A stretch of DNA of 34,149 nucleotides from Streptomyces longispororuber (GTDB lineage Bacteria; Actinomycetota; Actinomycetes; Streptomycetales; Streptomycetaceae): NCBI RefSeq assembly GCF_024448165.1, contig NZ_JAMOLN010000108.1, forward strand, positions 1 to 34,149. The letters run 5' to 3'. Under the pieces are notes generated by a model, which worked only from the letters and a program-made list of their open reading frames with translations, was not told where the DNA came from and did not search any database. Position numbers and translations under genes: made by a program. Shown in pieces: positions 24,465 to 32,368 of the stretch. Numbering within the stretch: position 1 is the stretch's first letter; the number at the start of each line of letters is the position of its first letter.

Positions 24465-24686
24465 CTACTTCTTGGCAGCGGCAGCCTTGCCGAAGCGGGC
24501 CTCGAAGCGGGCCACGCGGCCACCGGTGTCGAGGATCTTCTGCTTGCCCGTGTAGAACGGGTGGCACTCGGAGCAGACCTCGGCACGGACGGTGCCGGAC
24601 GAGATGGTGCTACGGGTGGTGAACGACGCGCCACAGGTGCAGCTGACCTGCGTCTCGACGTACTCGGGGTGGATGTCGCGCTTCAA
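24465..24686 (-). CDS. rpmE: 50S ribosomal protein L31, zinc-binding form
   Basis: The 73-residue protein of the large ribosomal subunit starts KRDIHPEYVET and carries the zinc ligands Cys16, Cys18, Cys38 and Cys41, so it is the C+ type. In Streptomyces such proteins are replaced by zinc-free paralogues under zinc starvation. FYTGKQKILDTGGRVARF is the conserved core. The start codon is TTG at 24686, with AGGAG five bases upstream; the open frame to 24782 has no such site. It ends at a strong terminator before prfA. Confidence 0.97.
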   Translation of the reverse strand: MKRDIHPEYVETQVSCTCGASFTTRSTISSGTVRAEVCSECHPFYTGKQKILDTGGRVARFEARFGKAAAAKK

Positions 24687-24818
24687 GGTGTCTCCTAGGT
24701 TCGGGAGGGCGCCGGGTCGCAGACGCGGATTGCGGGAGCGTGAACCGGAGCCGACGTACCAGTCTGCCAGGACTGGCCGCATCTCCCCAAACCGGGGTAC
24801 GGCCGGAACTATTCCCGG

Positions 24819-25919
24819 CTACTGGACCACGCCGTCGGCCGTGCCGGTCGCGGTGTCCTCGGTGGCGGCCTTCGGCACCGCCCGGTCGGCCTTGAGGGCC
24901 TTCCAGACCTGGTCGGACTTGGTCTCGTCGACAAGGACGCGGTTGGCGTCGGCCGGGTCGTACTGGACCGGCAGCGTGACCATGTTCATGTCGTTGGAAC
25001 CGATGCCCTTGAGCCCGTTCGCGAACGAGGTCAGGTCCTTCACCGACGCCAGCTCGGAGTCCGTGGTCACGGACTTGGTGGCGGTGTCCGCGAGGTCGTA
25101 CAGCTTCTTCGGGTTGGCGAAGACGCCGACGTGCTTGATCTGGTCCATCAGGGCCTTCATGAACGCCTGCTGGAGCTGGATGCGGCCCAGGTCGCTGCCG
25201 TCGCCGACGCCGTGCCGGGTGCGGACGAGGCCGAGGGCCTGCTCGCCGTCGAGCTGGTGGGTGCCGGCGTCGAGCTTCAGATGGCTGTCGGGGTCGTCGA
25301 TCGCCTTGCTGGTGGTGACCTCGACGCCGCCGAGGTCGTCGATCAGCTCCTGGAAGCCGCTGAAGTCGACCTCGACGTAGTGGTCCATGCGGATGCCGCT
25401 GAGGGACTCGACGGTCTTGACCGCGCAGGCCGCGCCGCCGGTGGAGTAGGCCGAGTTGAACATGACGTCGTGCGCGGCCGGGTACTCGGTGCCGTCCTTG
25501 CTCGTGCAGGACGGCCGGTCTATCAGCGTGTCCCGGGGTATGGAGACGATGCTGGCCTTCTTGTGGCCCTTGTAGATGTGGACGACCATCGCGGTGTCCG
25601 AGCGGGCCGAGCCCTCGTCCTGGCCGCCGCCGACCGTCTTGTTGTCACCGGCGCGGCTGTCGGAGCCGAGCACGAGGATGTCCTGCGAGCCGTTGTCGAC
25701 GTTCTCGGGGCGGTCCGTGCCCAGGGCCGCGTTGATGTCCACGCTCTTGATGTTGCCGTTGAGCTTGAAGTAGACGTACCCGAGCCCGGTGCCGCCGAGG
25801 ACGACCACGCCCGCGGCGCTCCACGCCACGATGCGCAGCGCCTTGCCGCGTCCGCTGCGTGGCTTGCGGCGGCGGCCCTTGGCGCGCCGGCGCCCGGGGG
25901 TGCTGTCACGGTCCGGCAT
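24819..25919 (-). CDS. LytR-CpsA-Psr (LCP) family cell-wall glycopolymer ligase
   Basis: The 366-residue protein has a basic cytoplasmic head (RRRAKGRRRKPRSGRGK), one membrane helix (about residues 30-50) and an extracytoplasmic LCP domain (about 78-260). Conserved LCP stretches are DILVLGSDSR, ARSDTAMVVHI, SIVSIPRDT, FNSAYSTGG and the Arg-containing ALGLVRTRHG with DLGRIQLQQ. LCP enzymes move lipid-linked polymers such as teichoic acids onto peptidoglycan. The C-terminal 100 residues lie outside the core domain and I do not recognise them. The ATG at 25919 has GAGGAG upstream. It lies 299 bp after rho and 132 bp before rpmE. The WecA-like enzyme at 18.2 kb could start the polymer it attaches; that is inference. 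Confidence 0.93.
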   Translation of the reverse strand: MPDRDSTPGRRRAKGRRRKPRSGRGKALRIVAWSAAGVVVLGGTGLGYVYFKLNGNIKSVDINAALGTDRPENVDNGSQDILVLGSDSRAGDNKTVGGGQDEGSARSDTAMVVHIYKGHKKASIVSIPRDTLIDRPSCTSKDGTEYPAAHDVMFNSAYSTGGAACAVKTVESLSGIRMDHYVEVDFSGFQELIDDLGGVEVTTSKAIDDPDSHLKLDAGTHQLDGEQALGLVRTRHGVGDGSDLGRIQLQQAFMKALMDQIKHVGVFANPKKLYDLADTATKSVTTDSELASVKDLTSFANGLKGIGSNDMNMVTLPVQYDPADANRVLVDETKSDQVWKALKADRAVPKAATEDTATGTADGVVQ

Positions 25920-26168
25920 GTGCTCCTCGCTGGTTTGTCTGCCCTGCTTCGGTGTGGCCCGCTTTGCTCTTCACCCCGTGTGACGGCGAACCGGGAAGAA
26001 GGGTTGCACAGCGAACTGTGTCCCCAGCGAGTACCCACCCTCACGCAACGTAACGGGACCAAAGTCCCCAGCCCATCTGACCTGCACTTTCATGCACATG
26101 TGCCGCATGCTTCACAGCCGCCCCGGATTCTTATGCATGTGGTGAAGGTCTCCGGGGCCGCGAAAAGG

Positions 26169-26202
26169 GCTGAGCCCCGCCGCGGGTGCGACGGGGCTCA
26201 GC
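26169..26202 (-). terminator. Terminator after rho
   Basis: GCTGAGCCCCG (26169-26179) pairs with CGGGGCTCAGC (26192-26202) over 11 bp around a 12-base loop, followed on the minus strand by CCCTTTTC. It lies 16 bp after the rho stop. The rest of the 299-bp gap before the LCP gene shows only small palindromes (GCACATGTGC at 26094-26103; GGGAC/GTCCC at 26055-26068). Confidence 0.85.
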
Positions 26203-26218
26203 TCGTGAAGTACGGACG

Positions 26219-28261
26219 TCAGTCGTTGCCGTTGCCCGGCGCCGGCGTCGTCTTCTGGATCTGCAGCAGGAACTCCGCGTTGGACTTCGTCTGCTTCATC
26301 TTGTCGAGCAGCAGCTCGATCGCCTGCTGCTGGTCGAGCGCGTGCAGCACGCGACGCAGCTTCCAGGTGATCGCGAGCTCGTCGCTGCCGAGCAGGATCT
26401 CTTCCTTGCGGGTACCGGACGCGTCGACGTCCACCGCCGGGAAGATGCGCTTGTCGGCGAGCTTCCGGTCGAGCTTGAGCTCCATGTTGCCGGTGCCCTT
26501 GAACTCCTCGAAGATCACCTCGTCCATGCGGGACCCGGTGTCCACCAGCGCGGTGGCGAGGATGGTCAGCGAGCCGCCGTCCTCGATGTTGCGGGCCGCA
26601 CCGAAGAAGCGCTTCGGCGGGTACAGGGCGGTCGAGTCGACACCACCGGACAGGATGCGGCCGGAGGCCGGCGCCGCCAGGTTGTAGGCACGGCCCAGAC
26701 GCGTGATGGAGTCGAGCAGCACGACGACGTCGTGACCGAGCTCGACGAGACGCTTGGCGCGCTCGATGGCGAGCTCGGCGACCGTCGTGTGGTCCTCGGC
26801 CGGGCGGTCGAAGGTCGAGGAGATGACCTCGCCCTTGACCGACCGCTGCATGTCGGTGACCTCTTCCGGACGCTCGTCGACCAGGACGACCATCAGGTGG
26901 CACTCGGGGTTGTTGTGCGTGATCGCGTTGGCGATCGCCTGCATGATCATGGTCTTGCCGGTCTTCGGCGGGGCCACGATCAGACCGCGCTGGCCCTTAC
27001 CGATCGGCGACACGAGGTCGATGATGCGGGTGGTCAGCACGCCCGGGTCCGTCTCCAGGCGGAGGCGGTCCTGCGGGTACAGGGGCGTCAGCTTGTTGAA
27101 CTCCGGTCGCCCGCGGCCGGATTCGGCCGCCATGCCGTTCGCCGAGTCGAGGCGGACGAGCGCGTTGAACTTCTCGCGGCGCTCGCCTTCCTTCGGCTGA
27201 CGGACCGCACCGGTGACGTGGTCACCCTTGCGCAGGCCGTTCTTGCGGACCTGGGCGAGGGAGACGTAGACGTCGTTGGGACCCGGCAGGTAGCCCGACG
27301 TACGGATGAAGGCGTAGTTGTCGAGGATGTCGAGGATGCCCGCGACGGGGATCAGGACGTCGTCCTCGGAGACCTGCGGCTCGTTGCCGAAGCCCTCGTC
27401 ACGCCCGCGACGCCCACGGCGGTCGCGGTAACGGCCCCGGCGGCCACGGCGGCCACCCTCGAAGTCGTCGTCGTCCTGCGGGCCGTTGTTGCGGTCGCGG
27501 TCGCGGTCCTGACGGCCGCCACCCTGCTGCTGCCGGTCCTGACGGCCGCCCTGGTCCTTGTTGCCCTGGCCCTGGTCGTCGCCCTTGCCGCCGCGGCGGT
27601 CGCGGTCGCGGCCACCACGGTCACGGCGGTCACGGCGCTCACGACGGCCCTCGTTGCCGCCGTCCTGACCGTCGCCCTTGTTCTCCGCCTGGTTGTCCTG
27701 CTTCTGCTCCGTCTTCACGGAGCCGGCCTCGGCGGCGACGGTCTCCGGGCTGCCCGCCTCGGCGGTGGCACGGCGCCGACGGCGCTCGCCGGCCGGCTGC
27801 TCGTCCCCGGCGCCCTGGCCCGGGATGTCGATCTGCTGCTGGGCGGTGGCCTTCTTCGCCTTGGCGTCGGCGGTCTCGGCCTTGTCCGCCTTGGCGGCGG
27901 TCTTCGCGGGCGCGGCGTCGGCCGCGGGCTCGTCGCCGGTACGGGCCTTCGAGGTGGCCCGGCGCTTCGGCTTCGCCTCGGCGGCGTCAGCGCTCTTCGC
28001 GGGGGCGCCGCCGCCCGCCTGCGCCTCCTTGATGACCTCGATCAGCTGGCTCTTGCGCATCCGCGCGGTGCCCCTGATGCCGAGGCCCGATGCGACCTGC
28101 TGCAGCTCGGCCAGCACCATGCCGTCAAGGCCGGTACCGCGGCGCCGCCGGGAGCCCGAAGCACCGGAGGCGGGCGCGGCAGAGGCGTCCGCAGAGGACG
28201 CGGCGGGCGCGGCAGCAGAGCTGTCGGCAGTCACGCCCATCAGATCGGTGGTGTCGCTCAC
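26219..28261 (-). CDS. rho: Transcription termination factor Rho with long disordered insertion
   Basis: The 680-residue hexameric RNA helicase ends untranslated transcripts. A Rho N-terminal helical domain (about residues 45-80: LDGMVLAELQQVASGLGI, KSQLIEVIKEAQ) is followed by some 215 residues of low complexity: first Ala/Lys-rich (85-160), then Arg/Gly/Asp/Gln-rich with many RDR, RRG and QGG runs (205-290). The cold-shock RNA-binding domain begins near 300 (VAGILDILDNYAFIRTSGYL), and the ATPase core has the P-loop PPKTGKT, VLVDERPEEVTDM, LLDSITRLGRAYN and the late GTGNMELKLDR. E. coli Rho is only 419 residues; the insertion is typical of GC-rich actinobacteria. The start is GTG at 28261, with GGAAGGA upstream. 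A 404-bp leader precedes it and a terminator follows. Confidence 0.97.
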   Translation of the reverse strand: MSDTTDLMGVTADSSAAAPAASSADASAAPASGASGSRRRRGTGLDGMVLAELQQVASGLGIRGTARMRKSQLIEVIKEAQAGGGAPAKSADAAEAKPKRRATSKARTGDEPAADAAPAKTAAKADKAETADAKAKKATAQQQIDIPGQGAGDEQPAGERRRRRATAEAGSPETVAAEAGSVKTEQKQDNQAENKGDGQDGGNEGRRERRDRRDRGGRDRDRRGGKGDDQGQGNKDQGGRQDRQQQGGGRQDRDRDRNNGPQDDDDFEGGRRGRRGRYRDRRGRRGRDEGFGNEPQVSEDDVLIPVAGILDILDNYAFIRTSGYLPGPNDVYVSLAQVRKNGLRKGDHVTGAVRQPKEGERREKFNALVRLDSANGMAAESGRGRPEFNKLTPLYPQDRLRLETDPGVLTTRIIDLVSPIGKGQRGLIVAPPKTGKTMIMQAIANAITHNNPECHLMVVLVDERPEEVTDMQRSVKGEVISSTFDRPAEDHTTVAELAIERAKRLVELGHDVVVLLDSITRLGRAYNLAAPASGRILSGGVDSTALYPPKRFFGAARNIEDGGSLTILATALVDTGSRMDEVIFEEFKGTGNMELKLDRKLADKRIFPAVDVDASGTRKEEILLGSDELAITWKLRRVLHALDQQQAIELLLDKMKQTKSNAEFLLQIQKTTPAPGNGND

Positions 28262-28665
28262 GAAGGGTCCTTCCCTGGAGCGGACGTCGGCCTGTCTGGC
28301 TCGGCGACCGGTTGTGCTGTCCGGCGGTGGTCCTGCCTGTAAGGACCGTGCCGGGGCGGTTGTCCGCCGATGAGGCGGGAGAATTCATTGGTGACGGCGA
28401 TTCGCGATTCCGCGGGTGCACTGAATTTCTGTGTCACGCGGCTCGATCACGCCGGTTCCGGAGCATGCACGACAGCAATCAGAGCCGCGTCCCGACGTGC
28501 AAGGACACTGCGCAGATTTGCTGGGGAGGCTCCCGGAAGAATGGTTGTCCCGGACGGGGACACACAGCACCTCGCCATGGTGGGGTCGGGTGCAGACTTG
28601 AGGTTAACACTACCGGATCCAACAAACATTCCCCCTTCTCGAAATCCGGCAACCGACGCTTTTGA
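28262..28665. other. Long intergenic region and leader of rho
   Basis: These 404 bp between thrB and rho hold no convincing gene. The first part after thrB is less GC-rich than its surroundings (around 28600-28650) and includes TAGTGT and GTTAAC, which could be promoter elements, but I cannot match a -35. GAATTCA (28381-28387) recurs as TGAATTT about 38 bp later. A long leader fits the known habit of rho genes to regulate themselves by early termination. A short Cys-containing frame at 28578-28447 has no ribosome binding site. Confidence 0.45.
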
Positions 28666-29592
28666 TCAGATGCCGGAGGAGCCCAGCGGCAGCACGCTCG
28701 CTCCGTCGACGTCGAGGGCCAGACGGTTGGCCGCCCACCCCTCGCCGGCCAGCCGGGCGACCTTGTCGGCCGCGCCGTCCTCCACCAGGGCGATGACCGT
28801 CGGCCCCGCCCCGGAGATCATCGCGGGCACCCCGTCGGCCCGCAGCCGCTCCACCAGTGCGGCACTCTCCGGCATCGCCGGAGCCCGGTACTCCTGGTGG
28901 AGACGGTCCTCGGTGGCCGGCAGCAGCAGCTCGGGGCGCCTGGTCAGCGCCTCGACGAGCAGGGCCGCCCGGCCCGCGTTGGCCGCGGCGTCCACATGGG
29001 GGACGGTGCGCGGCAGCAGTCCTCGTGCCATCTCGGTGAGGACCGGCTTCCCCGGTACGAAAACCACCGGAACGATGGAATCGGCCGCGTCGAGGCGGAT
29101 CGCCCGCCCCGCGCCGGCCTCCATCCAGGCGATGGTGAAGCCGCCGAGCAGGCAGGGGGCCACGTTGTCGGGGTGGCCCTCGATCTCGGTGGCGAGCTCC
29201 AGCAGCGCCGTGTCGTCGAGCCGGGCGTCACCGCCTATGGTCACGGCCCGCGCGGCGACGACCGCCGCGACGATGGCGGCGGAGGAGGAGCCGAGGCCGC
29301 GGCCGTGCGGAATCCGGTTGGCGCAGACGATCTCGAGGCCGCGCGGCTGCCCGCCGAGCAGGTCGAAGGCCGTGCGCAGGGACCGTACGAGGAGGTGCGA
29401 CTCGTCGCGCGGCAGGGTCTCGGAGCCCTCACCTGCGATGTCGATGTTCAGCCCGGAGTCGGCGACCCTGACGACCACGTCGTCGTAGAGCCCCAGCGAC
29501 AGGCCGAGGCTGTCGAAGCCCGGGCCGAGGTTGGCGCTGGTGGCGGGGACGCGCACCCTGACGGCGGCGGCGCGGAACGCGGGACCGGCCAT
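28666..29592 (-). CDS. thrB: Homoserine kinase
   Basis: The 308-residue cytosolic GHMP kinase phosphorylates homoserine with ATP to O-phosphohomoserine, the substrate of threonine synthase. VPATSANLGPGFDSLGLSL (residues 15-33) is the conserved N-terminal motif, the phosphate loop PHGRGLGSSSAA is at 95-106, and the third GHMP motif is ISGAGPTVIAL near the C-terminus. The length is normal. The ATG at 29592 is the first Met of the family-like sequence; AAGGAG lies 12 bases upstream, a little far. The frame is open to 29775 without a better start. It follows thrC by 273 bp, so it is probably transcribed separately from hom-thrC, or from both. Confidence 0.95.
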   Translation of the reverse strand: MAGPAFRAAAVRVRVPATSANLGPGFDSLGLSLGLYDDVVVRVADSGLNIDIAGEGSETLPRDESHLLVRSLRTAFDLLGGQPRGLEIVCANRIPHGRGLGSSSAAIVAAVVAARAVTIGGDARLDDTALLELATEIEGHPDNVAPCLLGGFTIAWMEAGAGRAIRLDAADSIVPVVFVPGKPVLTEMARGLLPRTVPHVDAAANAGRAALLVEALTRRPELLLPATEDRLHQEYRAPAMPESAALVERLRADGVPAMISGAGPTVIALVEDGAADKVARLAGEGWAANRLALDVDGASVLPLGSSGI

Positions 29593-29865
29593 CGCTCGAT
29601 GACTCTCCTTGAGCTGCGGGATGTTTCGAAAACTTCCGAGACTTCCGATGTCTTGTGCTGCGTAGGACGACACCCGGGCCGCGAAGAACGCAATGGCGGC
29701 GGCACCACGGCATATGCGGTGGGCGGGTTCGGTACAGCCTATCGAAGGAAGGTTCTGTGGCGACATAGGGCGCACAGGAGGCGCACGATGCGTGTCGTAA
29801 GCCCCCTGTGCACCCCCTGTGCGGATACGTCCAGTTGACGGCGTATCAGCGGCTGCGCAGGACCG

Positions 29866-30933
29866 TCAGGCGAGGCCGAGGCGCTCGGCCGCGGCGGCCG
29901 CGTCGACCGGCACGGTGACCGGCTGCGGAGCGCCGGCGACGGCCCAGTCGGGGTCCTTCAGACCGTTGCCCGTGACGGTGCAGACGATCTTCTGGCCCCG
30001 GTCGACCTTGCCCTGCTCGGCGGCCTTCAGCAGACCGGCGACGGACGCGGCGGACGCGGGCTCGACGAAGACGCCCTCCTGGGACGCCAACAGCTTGTAG
30101 GCGCGCAGGATCTCACGGTCCGTCACCTCGTCGATGAAGCCGCCGGACTCGTCGCGCGCGGCGAGCGCGTAGTCCCACGACGCCGGGTTCCCGATGCGGA
30201 TTGCGGTCGCGATGGTCGACGGGTCCTTGACGACCTCGCCGCGCACGATCGGCGCGGAACCGGAAGCCTGGAAGCCCCACATGCGCGGCGTGCGCGACGA
30301 CACTCCGTCGGCCGCGTACTCCTTGTAGCCCTTCCAGTAGGCCGTGATGTTTCCGGCGTTGCCGACCGGCAGGACGTGGATGTCGGGGGCGTCGCCGAGC
30401 GCGTCCACGATCTCGAACGAGCCGGTCTTCTGGCCCTCGATGCGGAACGGGTTGACGGAGTTGACCAGCGCCACCGGGTAGTTCTCGGAGAGGGCGCGGG
30501 CCAGATTCAGGCAGTCGTCGAAGTTGCCGTCGACCTGGAGGATCTTCGAGCCGTAGACCAGCGCCTGGCCCATCTTGCCGAGCGCGATCTTGCCGCGCGG
30601 CACGAGCACCGCGCAGACCATTCCGGCGCGCACCGCGTAGGCCGCGGCGGACGCCGACGTGTTGCCGGTGGAGGCGCAGATGACGGCCTGCGCGCCCTCC
30701 TCCTTGGCCTTGGTGATGGCCATGGTCATGCCGCGGTCCTTGAAGGAGCCGGTGGGGTTGGCGCCCTCGACCTTCAGGTGGACCTCACAGCCCGTGCGCT
30801 CGGAGAGCACCTGCGCGGGCACGAGCGGCGTGCCGCCCTCGCGCAGCGTCACGACCGGCGTGGTGTCGGTCACCGGGAGCCGGTCCCGGTACTCCTCGAT
30901 GATGCCGCGCCACTGGTGGGTCATTCCGGTCAT
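29866..30933 (-). CDS. thrC: Threonine synthase
   Basis: The 355-residue PLP enzyme turns O-phosphohomoserine into threonine and phosphate. The PLP Lys is Lys65 in NPTGSFKDRGM; the phosphate cup lies in GNAGNITAYWKGY, and STGNTSASAAAYA binds the cofactor. CTVTGNGLKDPDWA near the end is the usual C-terminal motif. It is the short bacterial type without the plant or yeast N-terminal domain. The ATG at 30933 has GGGGAG nine bases upstream; a second Met three residues later is possible. The gene begins five bases after hom ends, so the two are one operon. Confidence 0.96.
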   Translation of the reverse strand: MTGMTHQWRGIIEEYRDRLPVTDTTPVVTLREGGTPLVPAQVLSERTGCEVHLKVEGANPTGSFKDRGMTMAITKAKEEGAQAVICASTGNTSASAAAYAVRAGMVCAVLVPRGKIALGKMGQALVYGSKILQVDGNFDDCLNLARALSENYPVALVNSVNPFRIEGQKTGSFEIVDALGDAPDIHVLPVGNAGNITAYWKGYKEYAADGVSSRTPRMWGFQASGSAPIVRGEVVKDPSTIATAIRIGNPASWDYALAARDESGGFIDEVTDREILRAYKLLASQEGVFVEPASAASVAGLLKAAEQGKVDRGQKIVCTVTGNGLKDPDWAVAGAPQPVTVPVDAAAAAERLGLA

Positions 30934-30938
30934 CCCTG

Positions 30939-32231
30939 CTACTCCCCTTCAACACGCATGATGCTGGCGACACCGCGCACGGTGTCGAGCTGACGCAGCG
31001 CGTCCACGGTCCCGGTGAGGGCCGCGTCCGCCGCGCGGTGGGTGACGACGACGAGGGAGGCCTCGCCGTCCTTCCCCGACTGCCGCACGGTGTCGATGGA
31101 GACCCCGTGCTCGGCGAAGACCGTCGCTACCTGGGCGAGGACACCCGGCTTGTCGGCCACGTCGAGGCTGATGTGGTACCGCGTCACGACGTCGCCCATC
31201 GGGGAGACGGGCAGCTGCGTGTACGCGGAGTCGCCGGGTCCCGTCGCGCCGTTGAGGCGGTTGCGGCAGACGGCGACGAGGTCGCCGAGTACGGCGGACG
31301 CGGTCGGCGAACCGCCGGCACCGGGCCCGTAGAACATCAACTGGCCCGCGGCCTCGGCCTCGACGAACACGGCGTTGTACGCGCCGCGCACGGAGGCGAG
31401 CGGGTGGTCGAGCGGGATCATCGCGGGGTGCACGCGGGCGGTGACGGAACCGCCGTCGGCGGCCCGCTCACAGATGGCGAGCAGCTTGATGGTGCAGCCC
31501 ATCTCCTTCGCGGACGCGAAGTCGGCGGCGGTCACCTCGGTCATGCCCTCGCGGTACACGTCGTCGAGCCGGACCCGGGTGTGGAAGGCGATCCCGGCGA
31601 GGATGGCGGCCTTGGCGGCGGCGTCGAAGCCCTCGACGTCGGCGGTCGGGTCGGCTTCCGCGTACCCCAGGGCGGTGGCCTCGTCGAGGGCCTCCTGGTA
31701 GCCGGCGCCGGTCGAGTCCATCTTGTCGAGGATGAAGTTCGTGGTGCCGTTCACGATCCCCAGGACGCGGTTGACCTTGTCGCCGGCGAGCGACTCGCGC
31801 AGCGGCCGGATCAGCGGGATCGCACCGGCCACGGCGGCTTCGTAGTACAGGTCGGCGTCGTGGTCGAGGGCCGCGGCGTGCAGGGCCTCGCCGTCCTGGG
31901 CGAGCAGCGCCTTGTTGGCCGAGACGACGGAGGCGCCGTGCTCGAAGGCGGTGGTGATGAGGGAGCGCGCGGGCTCGATCCCTCCGATGACTTCGACGAC
32001 CACGTCGATGTCGCCGCGTTTGACGAGCGCGGTGGCGTCGGTGGTGACGAGCGCGGGGTCGATGCCCTCGCGCACCTTCGAGGGACGCCGGACGGCGACA
32101 CCCGCGAGCTCCACGGGAGCGCCGATCCGGGCGGCGAGGTCATCGGCGTGCGTCGTCATGATGCGCGCCACCTCTGAGCCGACGACCCCACAGCCCAGCA
32201 GCGCCACCTTCAGCGGACGCGTACGCATCAT
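30939..32231 (-). CDS. hom: Homoserine dehydrogenase
   Basis: The 430-residue enzyme reduces aspartate semialdehyde to homoserine with NAD(P)H at the branch point to threonine and methionine. The nucleotide motif GCGVVG is at residues 13-18. The catalytic domain has ANKALLA, YYEAAVAGAIPLIRPLRES and IVNGTTNFIL, with the conserved Lys and Asp/Glu of the EADPTADVEG segment. A C-terminal ACT domain (about 352-430, starting RYHISLDVADKPGVLAQV) indicates feedback control, normally by threonine. Two ATGs stand side by side at 32231 and 32228; ACGAGG lies upstream. It precedes thrC by five bases. Upstream are three phased TCGACG repeats and a strong hairpin that separates it from lysA. Confidence 0.97.
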   Translation of the reverse strand: MMRTRPLKVALLGCGVVGSEVARIMTTHADDLAARIGAPVELAGVAVRRPSKVREGIDPALVTTDATALVKRGDIDVVVEVIGGIEPARSLITTAFEHGASVVSANKALLAQDGEALHAAALDHDADLYYEAAVAGAIPLIRPLRESLAGDKVNRVLGIVNGTTNFILDKMDSTGAGYQEALDEATALGYAEADPTADVEGFDAAAKAAILAGIAFHTRVRLDDVYREGMTEVTAADFASAKEMGCTIKLLAICERAADGGSVTARVHPAMIPLDHPLASVRGAYNAVFVEAEAAGQLMFYGPGAGGSPTASAVLGDLVAVCRNRLNGATGPGDSAYTQLPVSPMGDVVTRYHISLDVADKPGVLAQVATVFAEHGVSIDTVRQSGKDGEASLVVVTHRAADAALTGTVDALRQLDTVRGVASIMRVEGE

Positions 32232-32263
32232 CCGACCTCGTTTCCTCTACTGCTTCTCGAACG

Positions 32264-32289
32264 TCGACGTGTCTCGACGGATGTCGACG
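32264..32289. repeat. Three TCGACG repeats at 10-bp spacing upstream of hom
   Basis: TCGACG occurs at 32264-32269, 32274-32279 and 32284-32289, exactly one helical turn apart, 33 to 58 bp before the hom start. Regular phasing suggests a protein contact on one face of the DNA, but TCGACG is also a common hexamer in GC-rich DNA. Confidence 0.5.
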
Positions 32290-32308
32290 GTTCTCTACGG
32301 TGGAACCA

Positions 32309-32357
32309 GTCTCACCCACCGGACCGGGGTTTCCGCCCCTGGTCCGGATCGTGAGAC
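32309..32357 (-). terminator. Long hairpin between lysA and hom
   Basis: Outer arms GTCTCAC (32309-32315) and GTGAGAC (32351-32357) enclose CCGGACC plus GGGG (32319-32329) pairing with CCCC (32336-32339) and GGTCCGG (32341-32347). It starts 11 bp after the lysA stop. It has no U-tract, which is common in Streptomyces. It could terminate lysA or act as a leader element of hom. Confidence 0.8.
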
Positions 32358-32368
32358 GGATATTTCAT

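Noticed and set aside
22342..24555. 737-codon plus-strand open frame opposite prmC and prfA
   Set aside because: Two clear genes with intact motifs lie on the other strand. The frame has no ribosome binding site and no recognisable domain.
27400..27720. Apparent DNA repeat array of CGGTCGCGG-like units
   Set aside because: It is the coding sequence of RDR/RRG/QGG runs in Rho; the units are irregular and in frame, so this is protein low complexity, not a satellite or CRISPR.
26186..28342. 718-codon plus-strand open frame opposite rho
   Set aside because: Shadow of rho. The repetitive Ala/Val/Leu stretches mirror the Arg/Gly/Asp low-complexity codons of the Rho insertion.
28447..28578. Possible Cys-containing leader peptide (MARCCVSPSG) upstream of rho
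   Set aside because: Adjacent Cys codons recall cysteine-attenuator peptides, but there is no ribosome binding site, the gene downstream is not a sulfur gene, and the peptide is long.
29593..29775. N-terminal extension of homoserine kinase
   Set aside because: The extra residues do not resemble the family, and the gap looks like ordinary intergenic DNA.
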